Positions 25,951-33,890 of a stretch of DNA of 64,000 bases are shown piece by piece. The notes below the pieces were generated by a model, which was given only the letters and a program-made list of their open reading frames with translations, was not told the DNA's origin and made no database searches. Origin of the DNA: Planctomycetota bacterium (GTDB lineage: Bacteria; Planctomycetota; UBA1135; UBA2386). Numbering within the stretch: the stretch's first letter is position 1; the number at the start of each line of letters is the position of its first letter. A program made the position numbers and the translations under genes. The stretch lies in the NCBI GenBank assembly GCA_020638655.1, contig JACKIC010000004.1, positions 124,001-188,000 on the forward strand, given 5' to 3'.

Positions 25951-28491
25951 ATGCGCGCGCTGCTCTGTTCGGTGCTCTTCGCCGCCGCGGTCCTCGCCCA
26001 GTCGCCCGAGCGACCCAACGTCGTGCTGATCGTCTCGGACGACCAGGGCTGGGGCGACTTCGGCTTCATGGGCAGCGACACGATCCGGACGCCGGCCCTC
26101 GACGCGCTCGCCGCGGACGGGCTCGTCTTCCCGCGCGGCTACGTCCCGACGGCGCTCTGCCGGCCGAGCCTGGCGACGCTGGTCACCGGCCGCTACCCGC
26201 ACGAGCATCGCATCACCGGCAACGATCCGCCGCGCGGCACCGATCGCGCCCGGATGCTCACGCACATCGACGCTGCGCAGACCCTGCCGAAGCTGCTGGG
26301 GCGCGCCGGCTACCGCAGCATGCAGACCGGCAAGTGGTGGGAAGGCGCCTACGGGCGCGGCGGCTTCGACGCGGGCATGACCCACGGCGACCCGGCGCGC
26401 GGCGGCCGGCACGGCGACGTCGGGCTGACGATCGGCCGCGACACGATGCAGCCCGCGTTCGAGTTCATCGATGCGTGCCAGGCCGCGAAGGCGCCGTTCT
26501 TCCTCTGGTACGCGCCGCTGTTGCCGCACTCGCCGCACAACCCGCCCGAGCGGCTGCTGGCGCAGTATCGGCGCGAGGGTGTGCCCGCGGAGGTCGCGAA
26601 GTACCGCGCGATGTGCGCCTGGTTCGACGAGACCTGCGGGCAGCTGCTCGGCCATCTGCGCGAGCGCGGCATCGAGGACGACACGCTCGTGATCCTGGTG
26701 ACCGACAACGGCTGGGTCCAACGGCCCGACGCGCCGGGCTTCGCCGCGCGCAGCAAACGCAGCCCCTACGACGGCGGCGTGCGCACGCCGATCGTGCTGC
26801 GCTGGCCCGGGCACATCGCGGCCGAGCGGCGCGACGTGCCCGTGAGCTCGATCGACATCCCCGCGACGATCCTCGCGGCGTGCGGCGTCGACGCGCCGGC
26901 GGCGTGGCCCGGCGTCGACCTGCGGCGCGCCGACGCGGCGCGCGGGCCGATCTTCGGCGAGGCCTTCACGCACGACGTCGTCGACCTCGCCGATCCGGGC
27001 AAGAGCCTGCTGTCGCGCTGGGTGCTGCGCGATCCCTACAAGCTGCTCGTGCACACCGACCCGGCGCGGGCCAACGAGCTCTACGACGTGCGCGCCGATC
27101 CGGCGGAAGAACACCCGCTGCGCGACCCCGTGATCGAGCGCGAACTGCGTGGGGCTCTCGACCGGTGGTGGCCTGACGCGGCGTCGCCGGTCGCCACCCA
27201 GGACGCGGCCGCGCGGCGCCCGCCCAACGTCGTCGTCGTGTTCACCGACGACCAGGGTTACGGCGACCTGTCGTGTTACGGGCACCCGACGATCCGCACG
27301 CCGCACCTCGACGCGTTGGCGGCGCGCGGCACCAAGCTGACGCAGTTCTACGTCGCCGCCCCGGTCTGTTCGCCGTCGCGCGCCGCGCTGCTCACTGGCT
27401 GTTATCCCAAGCGCGTCTCGATGCACGAGCACGTCGTCTTCCCGCAGTACGACTACGGCCTGCACACCGACGAGGTCACGATCGCCGACTTGCTGAAGAC
27501 GAAGGGTTACGCGACCGGGTGCTTCGGCAAGTGGCATCTCGGCCACCGACCGGGGCTGCTTCCGCTCGACCAGGGCTTCGACCGGTACGCGGGCTTGCCC
27601 TACTCGAACGACATGTCGCAGTTCCACCGCAAGCCGGACAACAACTACGCGTACCGGCTGCCGTGGCTCGAGGACGGCGCGGTCGCCGAGTGGGAGCCCG
27701 ACCAGCACCTGTTGACACGGCGCACGACCGACGCGGCCGTGCAGTTCGTCGAGGCGCACCGCGCGCAGCCGTTCTTCTGCTACGTGCCGTACTCGATGCC
27801 GCACATCCCCATCTACGCCTCGCCGGAGTTCGCCGGCAGGAGCCAGCGCGGCCTCTACGGTGACGTGATCGAGGAGATCGACGACGGCGTCGGCCGGATC
27901 GTCGCCACCATCGATCGGCTCGGATTGCGCGAGGACACGTTGATCGTGTTCACCTCCGACAACGGACCGTGGTTGCCGTTCAAGGAGAACGGGGGGTCGG
28001 CGGGGCTGCTGCGCGGCGGCAAGGGCAGCAACTGGGAGGGCGGGCAGCGCGAGCCGTGCATCGTGAGCTGGCCGGGCACGATCCCGGAGGGCGCCGTCTG
28101 CCGCGAGGTCGCGACCAGTATGGACCTGTTGCCGACCATCGCCGCGCTGGTCGGCGCCGACCTGCCTGCGCAGCGCCCGATCGACGGTCACGACATCGGC
28201 GCGCTGCTGCGCGGCGAGCCGGGCGCCGTGTCCCCGACGGCGCAGTTCCTCTACTACACGAGCAAGGGTGAGCTCGCCGGCATCCGTCGCGGGCCGTGGA
28301 AGCTGCTGTTCGGGCAGGGGCTGTTCCAGCTCGAGCAGGACGTGTCCGAGCAGTGGGATCGGGCCGAGGCGCACCCCGACCTCGTCGCCGAACTGACCGA
28401 GCTCGCGCGCCGTCTCGACGCCGGCATCACGGCGGAGATGCGGCCCGTGCGCACGGTCGACGCGGTGCTGTTCGATCCGCGCAAGCCGTGA
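25951..28491 (+). CDS. double sulfatase, two S1 domains in one chain
   Basis: 846 residues with one signal peptide (MRALLCSVLFAAAVLAQ). Domain 1 (~20-415) has the metal Asp pair in LIVSDDQGWGD. Its nucleophile motif reads ALCRPSLATLVTG (C70): the Arg normally at the fifth motif position is Leu, and the usual GKWH is GKWWEG, so a catalytic His is missing. Domain 2 (~424-840) is canonical: VVFTDDQGYGDL, APVCSPSRAALLTG (C473, R477), GCFGKWHLGH and FTSDNGPW. The linker (WPDAASPVATQDAAARRP) carries no stop, start or second signal peptide. Exported. I recall the CRPSL/GKWWEG variant from other planctomycete sulfatases, so it may be a real subfamily. Substrate unknown. Confidence 0.88.
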   Translation: MRALLCSVLFAAAVLAQSPERPNVVLIVSDDQGWGDFGFMGSDTIRTPALDALAADGLVFPRGYVPTALCRPSLATLVTGRYPHEHRITGNDPPRGTDRARMLTHIDAAQTLPKLLGRAGYRSMQTGKWWEGAYGRGGFDAGMTHGDPARGGRHGDVGLTIGRDTMQPAFEFIDACQAAKAPFFLWYAPLLPHSPHNPPERLLAQYRREGVPAEVAKYRAMCAWFDETCGQLLGHLRERGIEDDTLVILVTDNGWVQRPDAPGFAARSKRSPYDGGVRTPIVLRWPGHIAAERRDVPVSSIDIPATILAACGVDAPAAWPGVDLRRADAARGPIFGEAFTHDVVDLADPGKSLLSRWVLRDPYKLLVHTDPARANELYDVRADPAEEHPLRDPVIERELRGALDRWWPDAASPVATQDAAARRPPNVVVVFTDDQGYGDLSCYGHPTIRTPHLDALAARGTKLTQFYVAAPVCSPSRAALLTGCYPKRVSMHEHVVFPQYDYGLHTDEVTIADLLKTKGYATGCFGKWHLGHRPGLLPLDQGFDRYAGLPYSNDMSQFHRKPDNNYAYRLPWLEDGAVAEWEPDQHLLTRRTTDAAVQFVEAHRAQPFFCYVPYSMPHIPIYASPEFAGRSQRGLYGDVIEEIDDGVGRIVATIDRLGLREDTLIVFTSDNGPWLPFKENGGSAGLLRGGKGSNWEGGQREPCIVSWPGTIPEGAVCREVATSMDLLPTIAALVGADLPAQRPIDGHDIGALLRGEPGAVSPTAQFLYYTSKGELAGIRRGPWKLLFGQGLFQLEQDVSEQWDRAEAHPDLVAELTELARRLDAGITAEMRPVRTVDAVLFDPRKP

Positions 28492-28492
28492 G

Positions 28493-29974
28493 CTACTTGC
28501 CCTTCTTCTGCAAGTAGGCCGCGCGGTAGGGATAGTCGTCGAACGGCGCCGCGGCGTCGCCGAAGCGCGGGTCGCCCGTCTCGCGGAGGTAGGTGACGAG
28601 TCGTTCGCGCAGGGCGGCGACGCGAGCGGCCTGTTCGGGGTCGGCCGCGAGGTCGTGGATCTGGTCGTGGTCGTTGCGGCAGTCGTAGAGCTCGACGGCG
28701 GGCCGCTTCGCGAAGCAGAGCCGATAGGCCGCCGCGAAGGCCGGGTCCTCGCGCCGTTGCACGAGCAGCGCCTTGGTCGGACCGGCGTCGCAGTCGGCGA
28801 AGGACCCCATCGGGTGCGTCGCTCCGCTGGGCACGCCGGCTGGCCAGCGCTCGGGGTCGAGGTTGAGGATCAGCAGCCAGTCGGCGGTGCGCAGCGCGCG
28901 CGACGGATAGCCCTGCAGCGACGGCGCGGCCTGCGCCGGGGTGTGCCGTTCGCGACCGTAGACGACGAAGTCGCGGCGCAGCGCGGCCTGTTCGCCGCGC
29001 AGCAGCGGCAGCAGGTTCTCGCCGGTCATCACGGCGGGCGCCTGCAGCCCGGCAGCGGCGAGGAAGGTCGGGGCGAGGTCGGTCAGCGAGACGAGGTCGG
29101 GGACCTTGCGCCCCGGGTTCGCGACGCGCCCCCAGCGCATCGCCAGCGGCACGCGCGTGCCGTGGTCGTAGAGGTTGCCCTTGCAGCGCGGGAACGGCAT
29201 GCCGTGGTCGCCGGTCATCACCACCAGGGTGTCGTCGAGCAGGTCCTGCGCGGCGAGCAGATCGAGCGCCTCGCCGACCTCGCGGTCCCAGCGCTGCACC
29301 TCGAAGTAGTAGTCGGCGAGATCGCCGCGCACGTCGTCGTGATCGGGCAGGAACGCGGGCACCTCGATCTTGCCGACGTCGATGCCGCTCTCGCGGCCGC
29401 TGTTCCGGCGGTAGCCGCGGTGCGGGTCGCTGGTGCCGAACCAGAAGCAGAACGGCCGCTTGGGATCGCGCCGCTGCAGGAAGGCGGCGAGCGTGCCGTT
29501 CGGTCCGCACGGGTCCTGTTCGTAGCCACCGGCCTTGAAGTCGCCCGGGCCCCACGCCTTGCGCCAGTGCCCGACCTCGTAGCCGGCTTCGCGCAGCACG
29601 GAGACGAAGGTCGGCTGGCGCACGTCCAGCGTGCTGTGCAGGTTGGCGCCCTCGCCGAGGCGATGGAACTGCTGGCCGGTGAGGATCGCGTTGCGGCTCG
29701 CGGTGCACGACGGGCAGGCGACGAAGGCGCGTTCGAACATCAGGCCTTCGCGGGCCAGGCGATCGAAGGTCGGCGTCGCGACGACGGTGTCGCCGAGCGC
29801 GCCGGCGTGTGGCCAGCCCCAGTCGTCGGCGAGCGCGAACAGGATGTTCGGCCGTTTCGGGGTCGCTTCTTCCTGCGCGCGCAGCGTCGGCAGCATCAGC
29901 GCCGACAGCAAGGCGATCGTGAGCAGGAGCAGGCGAGACGGTGATGCGGCCGACGTCGTGCGCTCGGAGTTCAT
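28493..29974 (-). CDS. sulfatase (sulfamidase/heparan N-sulfatase-like)
   Basis: 493 residues with a signal peptide (LLLLTIALLSALMLPTLRAQ). S1 sulfatase domain: LFALADDWGWPHAG with the metal Asp pair, the nucleophile motif PSCTASRNAILTG (C90, R94; a CxAxR variant accepted by formylglycine maturation), GHWRKAWGPGDF, TSDPHRGY and VMTGDHGMPFPRCKG. The CTASR motif, the GHWRKAW segment and the DHGMPFPR stretch are typical of the sulfamidase-like subgroup. Probably acts on sulfated sugars outside the cytoplasm. The stop codons of this gene and the convergent double sulfatase are separated by one base. Confidence 0.9.
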   Translation of the reverse strand: MNSERTTSAASPSRLLLLTIALLSALMLPTLRAQEEATPKRPNILFALADDWGWPHAGALGDTVVATPTFDRLAREGLMFERAFVACPSCTASRNAILTGQQFHRLGEGANLHSTLDVRQPTFVSVLREAGYEVGHWRKAWGPGDFKAGGYEQDPCGPNGTLAAFLQRRDPKRPFCFWFGTSDPHRGYRRNSGRESGIDVGKIEVPAFLPDHDDVRGDLADYYFEVQRWDREVGEALDLLAAQDLLDDTLVVMTGDHGMPFPRCKGNLYDHGTRVPLAMRWGRVANPGRKVPDLVSLTDLAPTFLAAAGLQAPAVMTGENLLPLLRGEQAALRRDFVVYGRERHTPAQAAPSLQGYPSRALRTADWLLILNLDPERWPAGVPSGATHPMGSFADCDAGPTKALLVQRREDPAFAAAYRLCFAKRPAVELYDCRNDHDQIHDLAADPEQAARVAALRERLVTYLRETGDPRFGDAAAPFDDYPYRAAYLQKKGK

Positions 29975-29987
29975 CGGTGCGGCCCCG

Positions 29988-30167
29988 CTAGCGCTTCTTG
30001 GCGATCTTCAGCTTGTCGAGCTTGGCCCGCGTCTTGATCGACTCCTCGCTGCGCGTCAGGGACTTGCTGATCGCCTGCAGGCTCATGCCCTTGGCGACCA
30101 GCTGGTGCAGCTTGGCGATCTCGGTCGGGGTCCAGGGCTGGCGGTGGCGTTCGAAGCGTTCGGTCAT
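29988..30167 (-). CDS. mini SANT/Myb-like DNA-binding protein
   Basis: 59 residues from the ATG at 30167; the longer frame is not supported. The sequence PWTPTEIAKLHQLVAKGMS, then LQAISKSLTRSEESIKTRAK is a single three-helix SANT/Myb-like or HTH unit. The conserved Trp, an acidic/helical middle and a recognition helix rich in Ser, Lys and Arg are all present. The C-terminus is very basic (KLDKLKIAKKR). Likely a small DNA-binding or transcriptional regulator. It ends 13 nt before the start of the sulfatase gene on the same strand, so both could be co-transcribed, and it is divergent from the photolyase gene. Confidence 0.65.
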   Translation of the reverse strand: MTERFERHRQPWTPTEIAKLHQLVAKGMSLQAISKSLTRSEESIKTRAKLDKLKIAKKR

Positions 30168-30246
30168 GGTCTGCGTCCGGCTGGGAGGTCGAGGTCGTCG
30201 TGGTGGATGCGTGCGCCGCATGCTAGTGGGCCGGCAGGCCGCGCGC

Positions 30247-31839
30247 ATGCATCCGTCGCCGCGCACCGGCGAACTGCCGCGCGTGTCCTTCGCCCGAGAA
30301 CTGCGCGCCCGGAACCCGCGACGCCTGACCGGCCGCCGCTGGCTATACGTTCCCTACGACCAGCTGCACGACGGCGTTGGCCCGCTCGCGCACGAACCGG
30401 CCGCGGAGCTGGGCATCGTGTTGGTCGAGAGCCGGGCCAAGGCGCGCCGGCGGCCCTATCACCGGCAGAAGCTCGCGCTGGTGCTGACCAACATGCGCCA
30501 CTTCGCGCTCGAGCAGGCCGAGCGCGGCGTCGCCGTGCGCTACGTCGCCGGTGACGTCGGTTACGCCGACGCGCTGGCGCCGCTCGCGCGCGAACTCGGC
30601 GCGCTGCGCGTGCCGCGGCCCGCCGAGCGGGAGCTGCGCGCGGAGCTGGCGCCGCTGTTCGCCAGCGGCGCGCTCGTCGAGGTCCCGCACGAGGGCTGGT
30701 TGAGCACCGCCGCGGACTTCGCCGCACTGGGGCCGCCGCCGTGGCGCATGGACGCGTTCTATCGCGGCGTGCGCCGGCGCACCGGGGTGTTGATGCGCGC
30801 GGGCAAGCCCGTCGGGGGCAAGTTCAGCTTCGACGCCGAGAACCGCAAGCCGTGGCGGGGCACCCCCGCGGCGCCGGACGAGCCGACCTTCGCCGTCGAC
30901 GCGGTGACGCGCGAGGTCTGTGACCTCGTGCTGCGCGACTTCGCCGAGCACCCCGGTGAGCTGCGTCCGGAGCACCTGCCGGCGACGCGCGCCGACGCCG
31001 AGCAGCTCTGGGATCGGGCGCTGCGCGAGTGCCTGCCGCACTTCGGGCCGTTCGAGGACGCGATGTCGACGCGTTCCAGCGGCCTGTTCCATACGCGCGT
31101 CTCGCCGCTGCTGAACCTGCACCGCCTGCTGCCTGCGCGGGTCGTCGAGGACGTGCTCGCCGCGGAGCTGCCGCTCGCCAGCGTGGAGGGCTTCGTGCGG
31201 CAGGTGCTCGGCTGGCGCGAGTTCGTGCGGCACGTGCACGAGGCGACCGACGGCCTGCGGACCGTGGGCAGCGAGCGGCTCGACACCGATGTCCTGGACG
31301 CCGCCATGGACCTGCCGCCGGCGTTCTGGGGCACCGCCTCGGGGCTCGCGTGTCTCGACCGCGTCGTCGCCGACGTCTGGCGCGAGGGCTACAGCCATCA
31401 CATCACGCGGCTGATGGTGCTCGGCAACCTCGCGACCCTGCTCGGCGTCTCGCCGCGGCAGCTCGCCGACTGGTTCTGGGTCGCCTACGTCGACGCGTTC
31501 GACTGGGTCGTCGAGCCGAACGTGCTGGCGATGGCCACCTACGCCGTCGGCGACCTGATGACGACCAAACCGTACGTCGCCGGCAGCGCCTACCTGAACC
31601 GCATGGGCGACCATTGCCGCAGCTGCGCGTTCGATCCGAAGACCACGTGCCCGGTGACGCGCCTCTACTGGAACTTCCTGGCGGAACACCGCGATCGCCT
31701 CGACGGCAACCCGCGCCTGGCGATGCCGCTGCGCAGCCTCGACAAGCGCGCGGCGGGGGAGCGCACCCGCGACGCCGCCGTCGCCGCGCGGGTGCGCGCC
31801 GCGCTGGCCCGCGGCGAGCTCGTCGCGCCGGGTGACTGA
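30247..31839 (+). CDS. iron-sulfur bacterial cryptochrome/photolyase (FeS-BCP, PhrB-like)
   Basis: 530 residues from the ATG at 30247; an in-frame ATG at 30220 is possible. This is the deoxyribodipyrimidine photolyase-related family with an N-terminal Rossmann domain (WLYVPYDQLHDGVGPL, KLALVLTNMRHFALEQA) and an all-helical FAD domain. Four cysteines fit the 4Fe-4S ligands of this group: C369 (GLACLDRV), C457 and C460 (GDHCRSCAF) and C468 (TTCPVTRLYW). Near them stand the family blocks EGYSHHITRLMVLGNL, VDAFDWVVEPNVLAMATYAV and TTKPYVAGSAYLNRMGD. Characterised relatives repair (6-4) photoproducts in light or act as photoreceptors. The spacing of the last Cys appears shorter than I recall for PhrB. 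Confidence 0.92.
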   Translation: MHPSPRTGELPRVSFARELRARNPRRLTGRRWLYVPYDQLHDGVGPLAHEPAAELGIVLVESRAKARRRPYHRQKLALVLTNMRHFALEQAERGVAVRYVAGDVGYADALAPLARELGALRVPRPAERELRAELAPLFASGALVEVPHEGWLSTAADFAALGPPPWRMDAFYRGVRRRTGVLMRAGKPVGGKFSFDAENRKPWRGTPAAPDEPTFAVDAVTREVCDLVLRDFAEHPGELRPEHLPATRADAEQLWDRALRECLPHFGPFEDAMSTRSSGLFHTRVSPLLNLHRLLPARVVEDVLAAELPLASVEGFVRQVLGWREFVRHVHEATDGLRTVGSERLDTDVLDAAMDLPPAFWGTASGLACLDRVVADVWREGYSHHITRLMVLGNLATLLGVSPRQLADWFWVAYVDAFDWVVEPNVLAMATYAVGDLMTTKPYVAGSAYLNRMGDHCRSCAFDPKTTCPVTRLYWNFLAEHRDRLDGNPRLAMPLRSLDKRAAGERTRDAAVAARVRAALARGELVAPGD

Positions 31840-31928
31840 CGGCGTCGGGCGATTGCCGTCGCGGTCTTTGTGGGATCGCGGCACACCGGTATCGTCCGAC
31901 CCTTCGCCGCTCCGCTGTCGCTCTCGAG

Positions 31929-33287
31929 GTGTCTCTGGCCCGCATCTTCAATCCGCTGACCGCCTTCGTCGCGGCCTGCATCTTCCTCGCGATGGTCTAC
32001 GGGTTCGCGGCCTCGCACTTCGGCTGGTTCCCGAGTCGGCTGCTGACGCCCGCGCTCGACTACGCCTTCTGGTCGCTGCAGTCGGTGGATACGCACCGCC
32101 TCTACGGGGCGCGCTACGACTTCAGCGGCGCGCGCAGCTACGACGAGGACGGCAAGGTCGTCGCGGTCTCCGACGAGGAGAACAACCGCGAGGTCACGTT
32201 GCTGACGAGCTACTTCGCGACCGCGGCGGGGCCGCGGCCCGGCGTGCGCGTCGTCGATCGCCGCGGCGAGGTGCTGCACGAGTGGTTCTTCGACGCGGCC
32301 GCGCTCTGGCCGACGCCGCGCCCCGATCCGATGGCCGTCGCCGACCCGTTCCAGGAGTACGCGCACGGCACCTACCTGTTCGAGAACGGCGACGTCCTGA
32401 TCAACGTCGAGTACCACGGACTGGTGCGGATGAACTCGCGCGGCGACGTGATCTGGAAGTGTGATCGCCGCACGCACCACTCGGTCCACCGCGACGAGGA
32501 CGGCAACTTCTGGGTGCCGGTGCTCAGCTACGCCGACGACCTGCAGACCGTGGTGACGAAGTACCGGGGGCTGTGGCCGCCGGTCAACGTCGAGGGCGCG
32601 CTGAAGCTCTCCGCCGACGGCGAGATCCTCGAAGAACACGACTTCATGGCGGCGCTGTTCGCGACCGAACACAAGGCACTGCTGTGGACGACCGGCCCCA
32701 ACGCCCTCGCGCGCAAGGGGGACCTGGTGCACCAGAACAACGTCGAGCCGCTGCCGAAGTCGATGGCCGACCAGTACCCGCTGTTCGCCGCCGGCGATCT
32801 CGTGGTGTCGCTGTGCTTCCTCAACACGGTGTTCGTCTACGACCCTGGCAAGCGCGCGATCAAGTGGCTGCAGACGGGACCGTTCGTGCGGCAGCACGAC
32901 CCGGACTTCATCGGCGACGGTTGGATCAGCGTCTTCGACAACCGCTGGGACGACTCACCGGGGGGGCAGCTCCTCGGCGGCAGTCGCCTGTTGGCAGTGC
33001 AGCCGCACACCGGCGCGCAGAAGGTTCTCTATGCGGGATCGACGACCGGCGGCGGGCTGCGGCGGCCGTTCTACACGAGCCTCGGCGGCAAGGCTCAGCA
33101 CCTTGCCAACGGCCGTTGGCTGCTGACCGAAACGACCGGCGGGCGCGTGTTCGAGGTCGACGAGCAGGGCCGCATCCGTTGGGAGTGGGTGCAGGAGCCC
33201 GAGCGCAAAGGTATGATCTGCGAGGTGCTCGAGGGCACCCGCTACGCGATCCCGCGCGAGCGCGTGCTGGCCTGGCCGAAGCGCTGA
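31929..33287 (+). CDS. arylsulfotransferase-like (ASST) membrane-anchored beta-propeller
   Basis: 452 residues from a GTG start. A hydrophobic N-terminal helix (AFVAACIFLAMVYGFAAS, residues ~12-29) is an uncleaved anchor or a signal. The rest is a propeller with the Arylsulfotran_2 signature regions: THHSVHRDEDGNFWVPV (His-rich centre), DLVHQNNVEPL, RQHDPDFIGDGWISVFDN and GGKAQHLANGRWLLTET. In characterised ASST enzymes a His of such a propeller carries the sulfuryl group between phenolic donors and acceptors in the periplasm; whether this member is catalytic is not known. It is the first gene of a four-gene run ending with a PAPS-type sulfotransferase. Confidence 0.75.
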   Translation: MSLARIFNPLTAFVAACIFLAMVYGFAASHFGWFPSRLLTPALDYAFWSLQSVDTHRLYGARYDFSGARSYDEDGKVVAVSDEENNREVTLLTSYFATAAGPRPGVRVVDRRGEVLHEWFFDAAALWPTPRPDPMAVADPFQEYAHGTYLFENGDVLINVEYHGLVRMNSRGDVIWKCDRRTHHSVHRDEDGNFWVPVLSYADDLQTVVTKYRGLWPPVNVEGALKLSADGEILEEHDFMAALFATEHKALLWTTGPNALARKGDLVHQNNVEPLPKSMADQYPLFAAGDLVVSLCFLNTVFVYDPGKRAIKWLQTGPFVRQHDPDFIGDGWISVFDNRWDDSPGGQLLGGSRLLAVQPHTGAQKVLYAGSTTGGGLRRPFYTSLGGKAQHLANGRWLLTETTGGRVFEVDEQGRIRWEWVQEPERKGMICEVLEGTRYAIPRERVLAWPKR

Positions 33288-33303
33288 GCCACGAGACGGA
33301 CCC

Positions 33304-33513
33304 ATGATCTACGGCACCGGAATCGGCATCTGCACCCTGGCCTACCTGGGACCCGGCGGCCTGCTCGGCTCGATCGGCGCGTTCCTCGCCTTGGTCGGCG
33401 CGCTGCTCCTCGCCTTCCTGGGCCTGCTGTGGTACCCGCTGAAGCGCCTGCTCGCGGCGATGCGCAAGCCGCGCAGCGCCCCGCCCGAATCCGCCGAGGA
33501 CCGCGGCGCGTGA
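33304..33513 (+). CDS. small single-helix membrane protein
   Basis: 69 residues, starting 17 nt after the ASST-like gene. The first ~45 residues are strongly hydrophobic and glycine-rich (GPGGLLGSIGAFLALVGALL, then LAFLGLLWYPLKRLL), giving one or two helices, followed by a basic, proline-rich cytoplasmic-type tail. The stop overlaps the GTG of the next gene (GTGA, 33510-33513), so the genes are coupled. No family recognised; the context suggests a membrane partner of the sulfation genes. Confidence 0.65.
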   Translation: MIYGTGIGICTLAYLGPGGLLGSIGAFLALVGALLLAFLGLLWYPLKRLLAAMRKPRSAPPESAEDRGA

Positions 33514-33890
33514 CCTGGATCGCCGCGGCCTTCCTGGTCGTCTCGTTCCTGGTGATCCTGCAGCTGTTGCGAGTGCCGGCGCGGGTCGCCGAGATCAGCA
33601 GCGTCAGCCGGTCGGCGCTGCGCACCGTGCGGGATCCCGCGCTCAGTGACGCCGACAAGGAGAAGGCGATGCGCGCCGGCTCGCTGCGGCTGTTCGTCCT
33701 GTTCGCGATCATCGCGCTGGCGACGCTCGCGGCGCTCGCGGCCCCGGCCGCGGTCGTGGGCCTGGCCGCGGCGGCCGGCCTCGTCGACTTCGAAGCCGTG
33801 CTCGCCTGCACGCTGTCGTGGCAGATCCTGCTGGGTGCGACGGTCGTCGGTGTGATCGTGATGCGGGCCATGCCGCGGCGGCAACCGTGA
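33510..33890 (+). CDS. membrane protein, unknown, in sulfotransferase operon
   Basis: 126 residues from the GTG at 33510, chosen because it forms a GTGA overlap with the previous stop. An N-terminal helix (TWIAAAFLVVSFLVILQLL) precedes a short soluble loop with a LRTVRDPALSDADKEKAMRA segment. Two further helices follow (LFVLFAIIALATLAALAAPA and a C-terminal one ending MRAMPRRQ). Three transmembrane segments in total. No family recognised. Its own stop overlaps the GTG of the sulfotransferase gene by 4 nt. Confidence 0.65.
   Translation: MTWIAAAFLVVSFLVILQLLRVPARVAEISSVSRSALRTVRDPALSDADKEKAMRAGSLRLFVLFAIIALATLAALAAPAAVVGLAAAAGLVDFEAVLACTLSWQILLGATVVGVIVMRAMPRRQP

Noticed and set aside
24448..28374. 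1308-codon minus-strand frame across the double sulfatase
   Set aside because: Shadow of the sulfatase coding strand; Arg/Val/Gly-rich with no domains.
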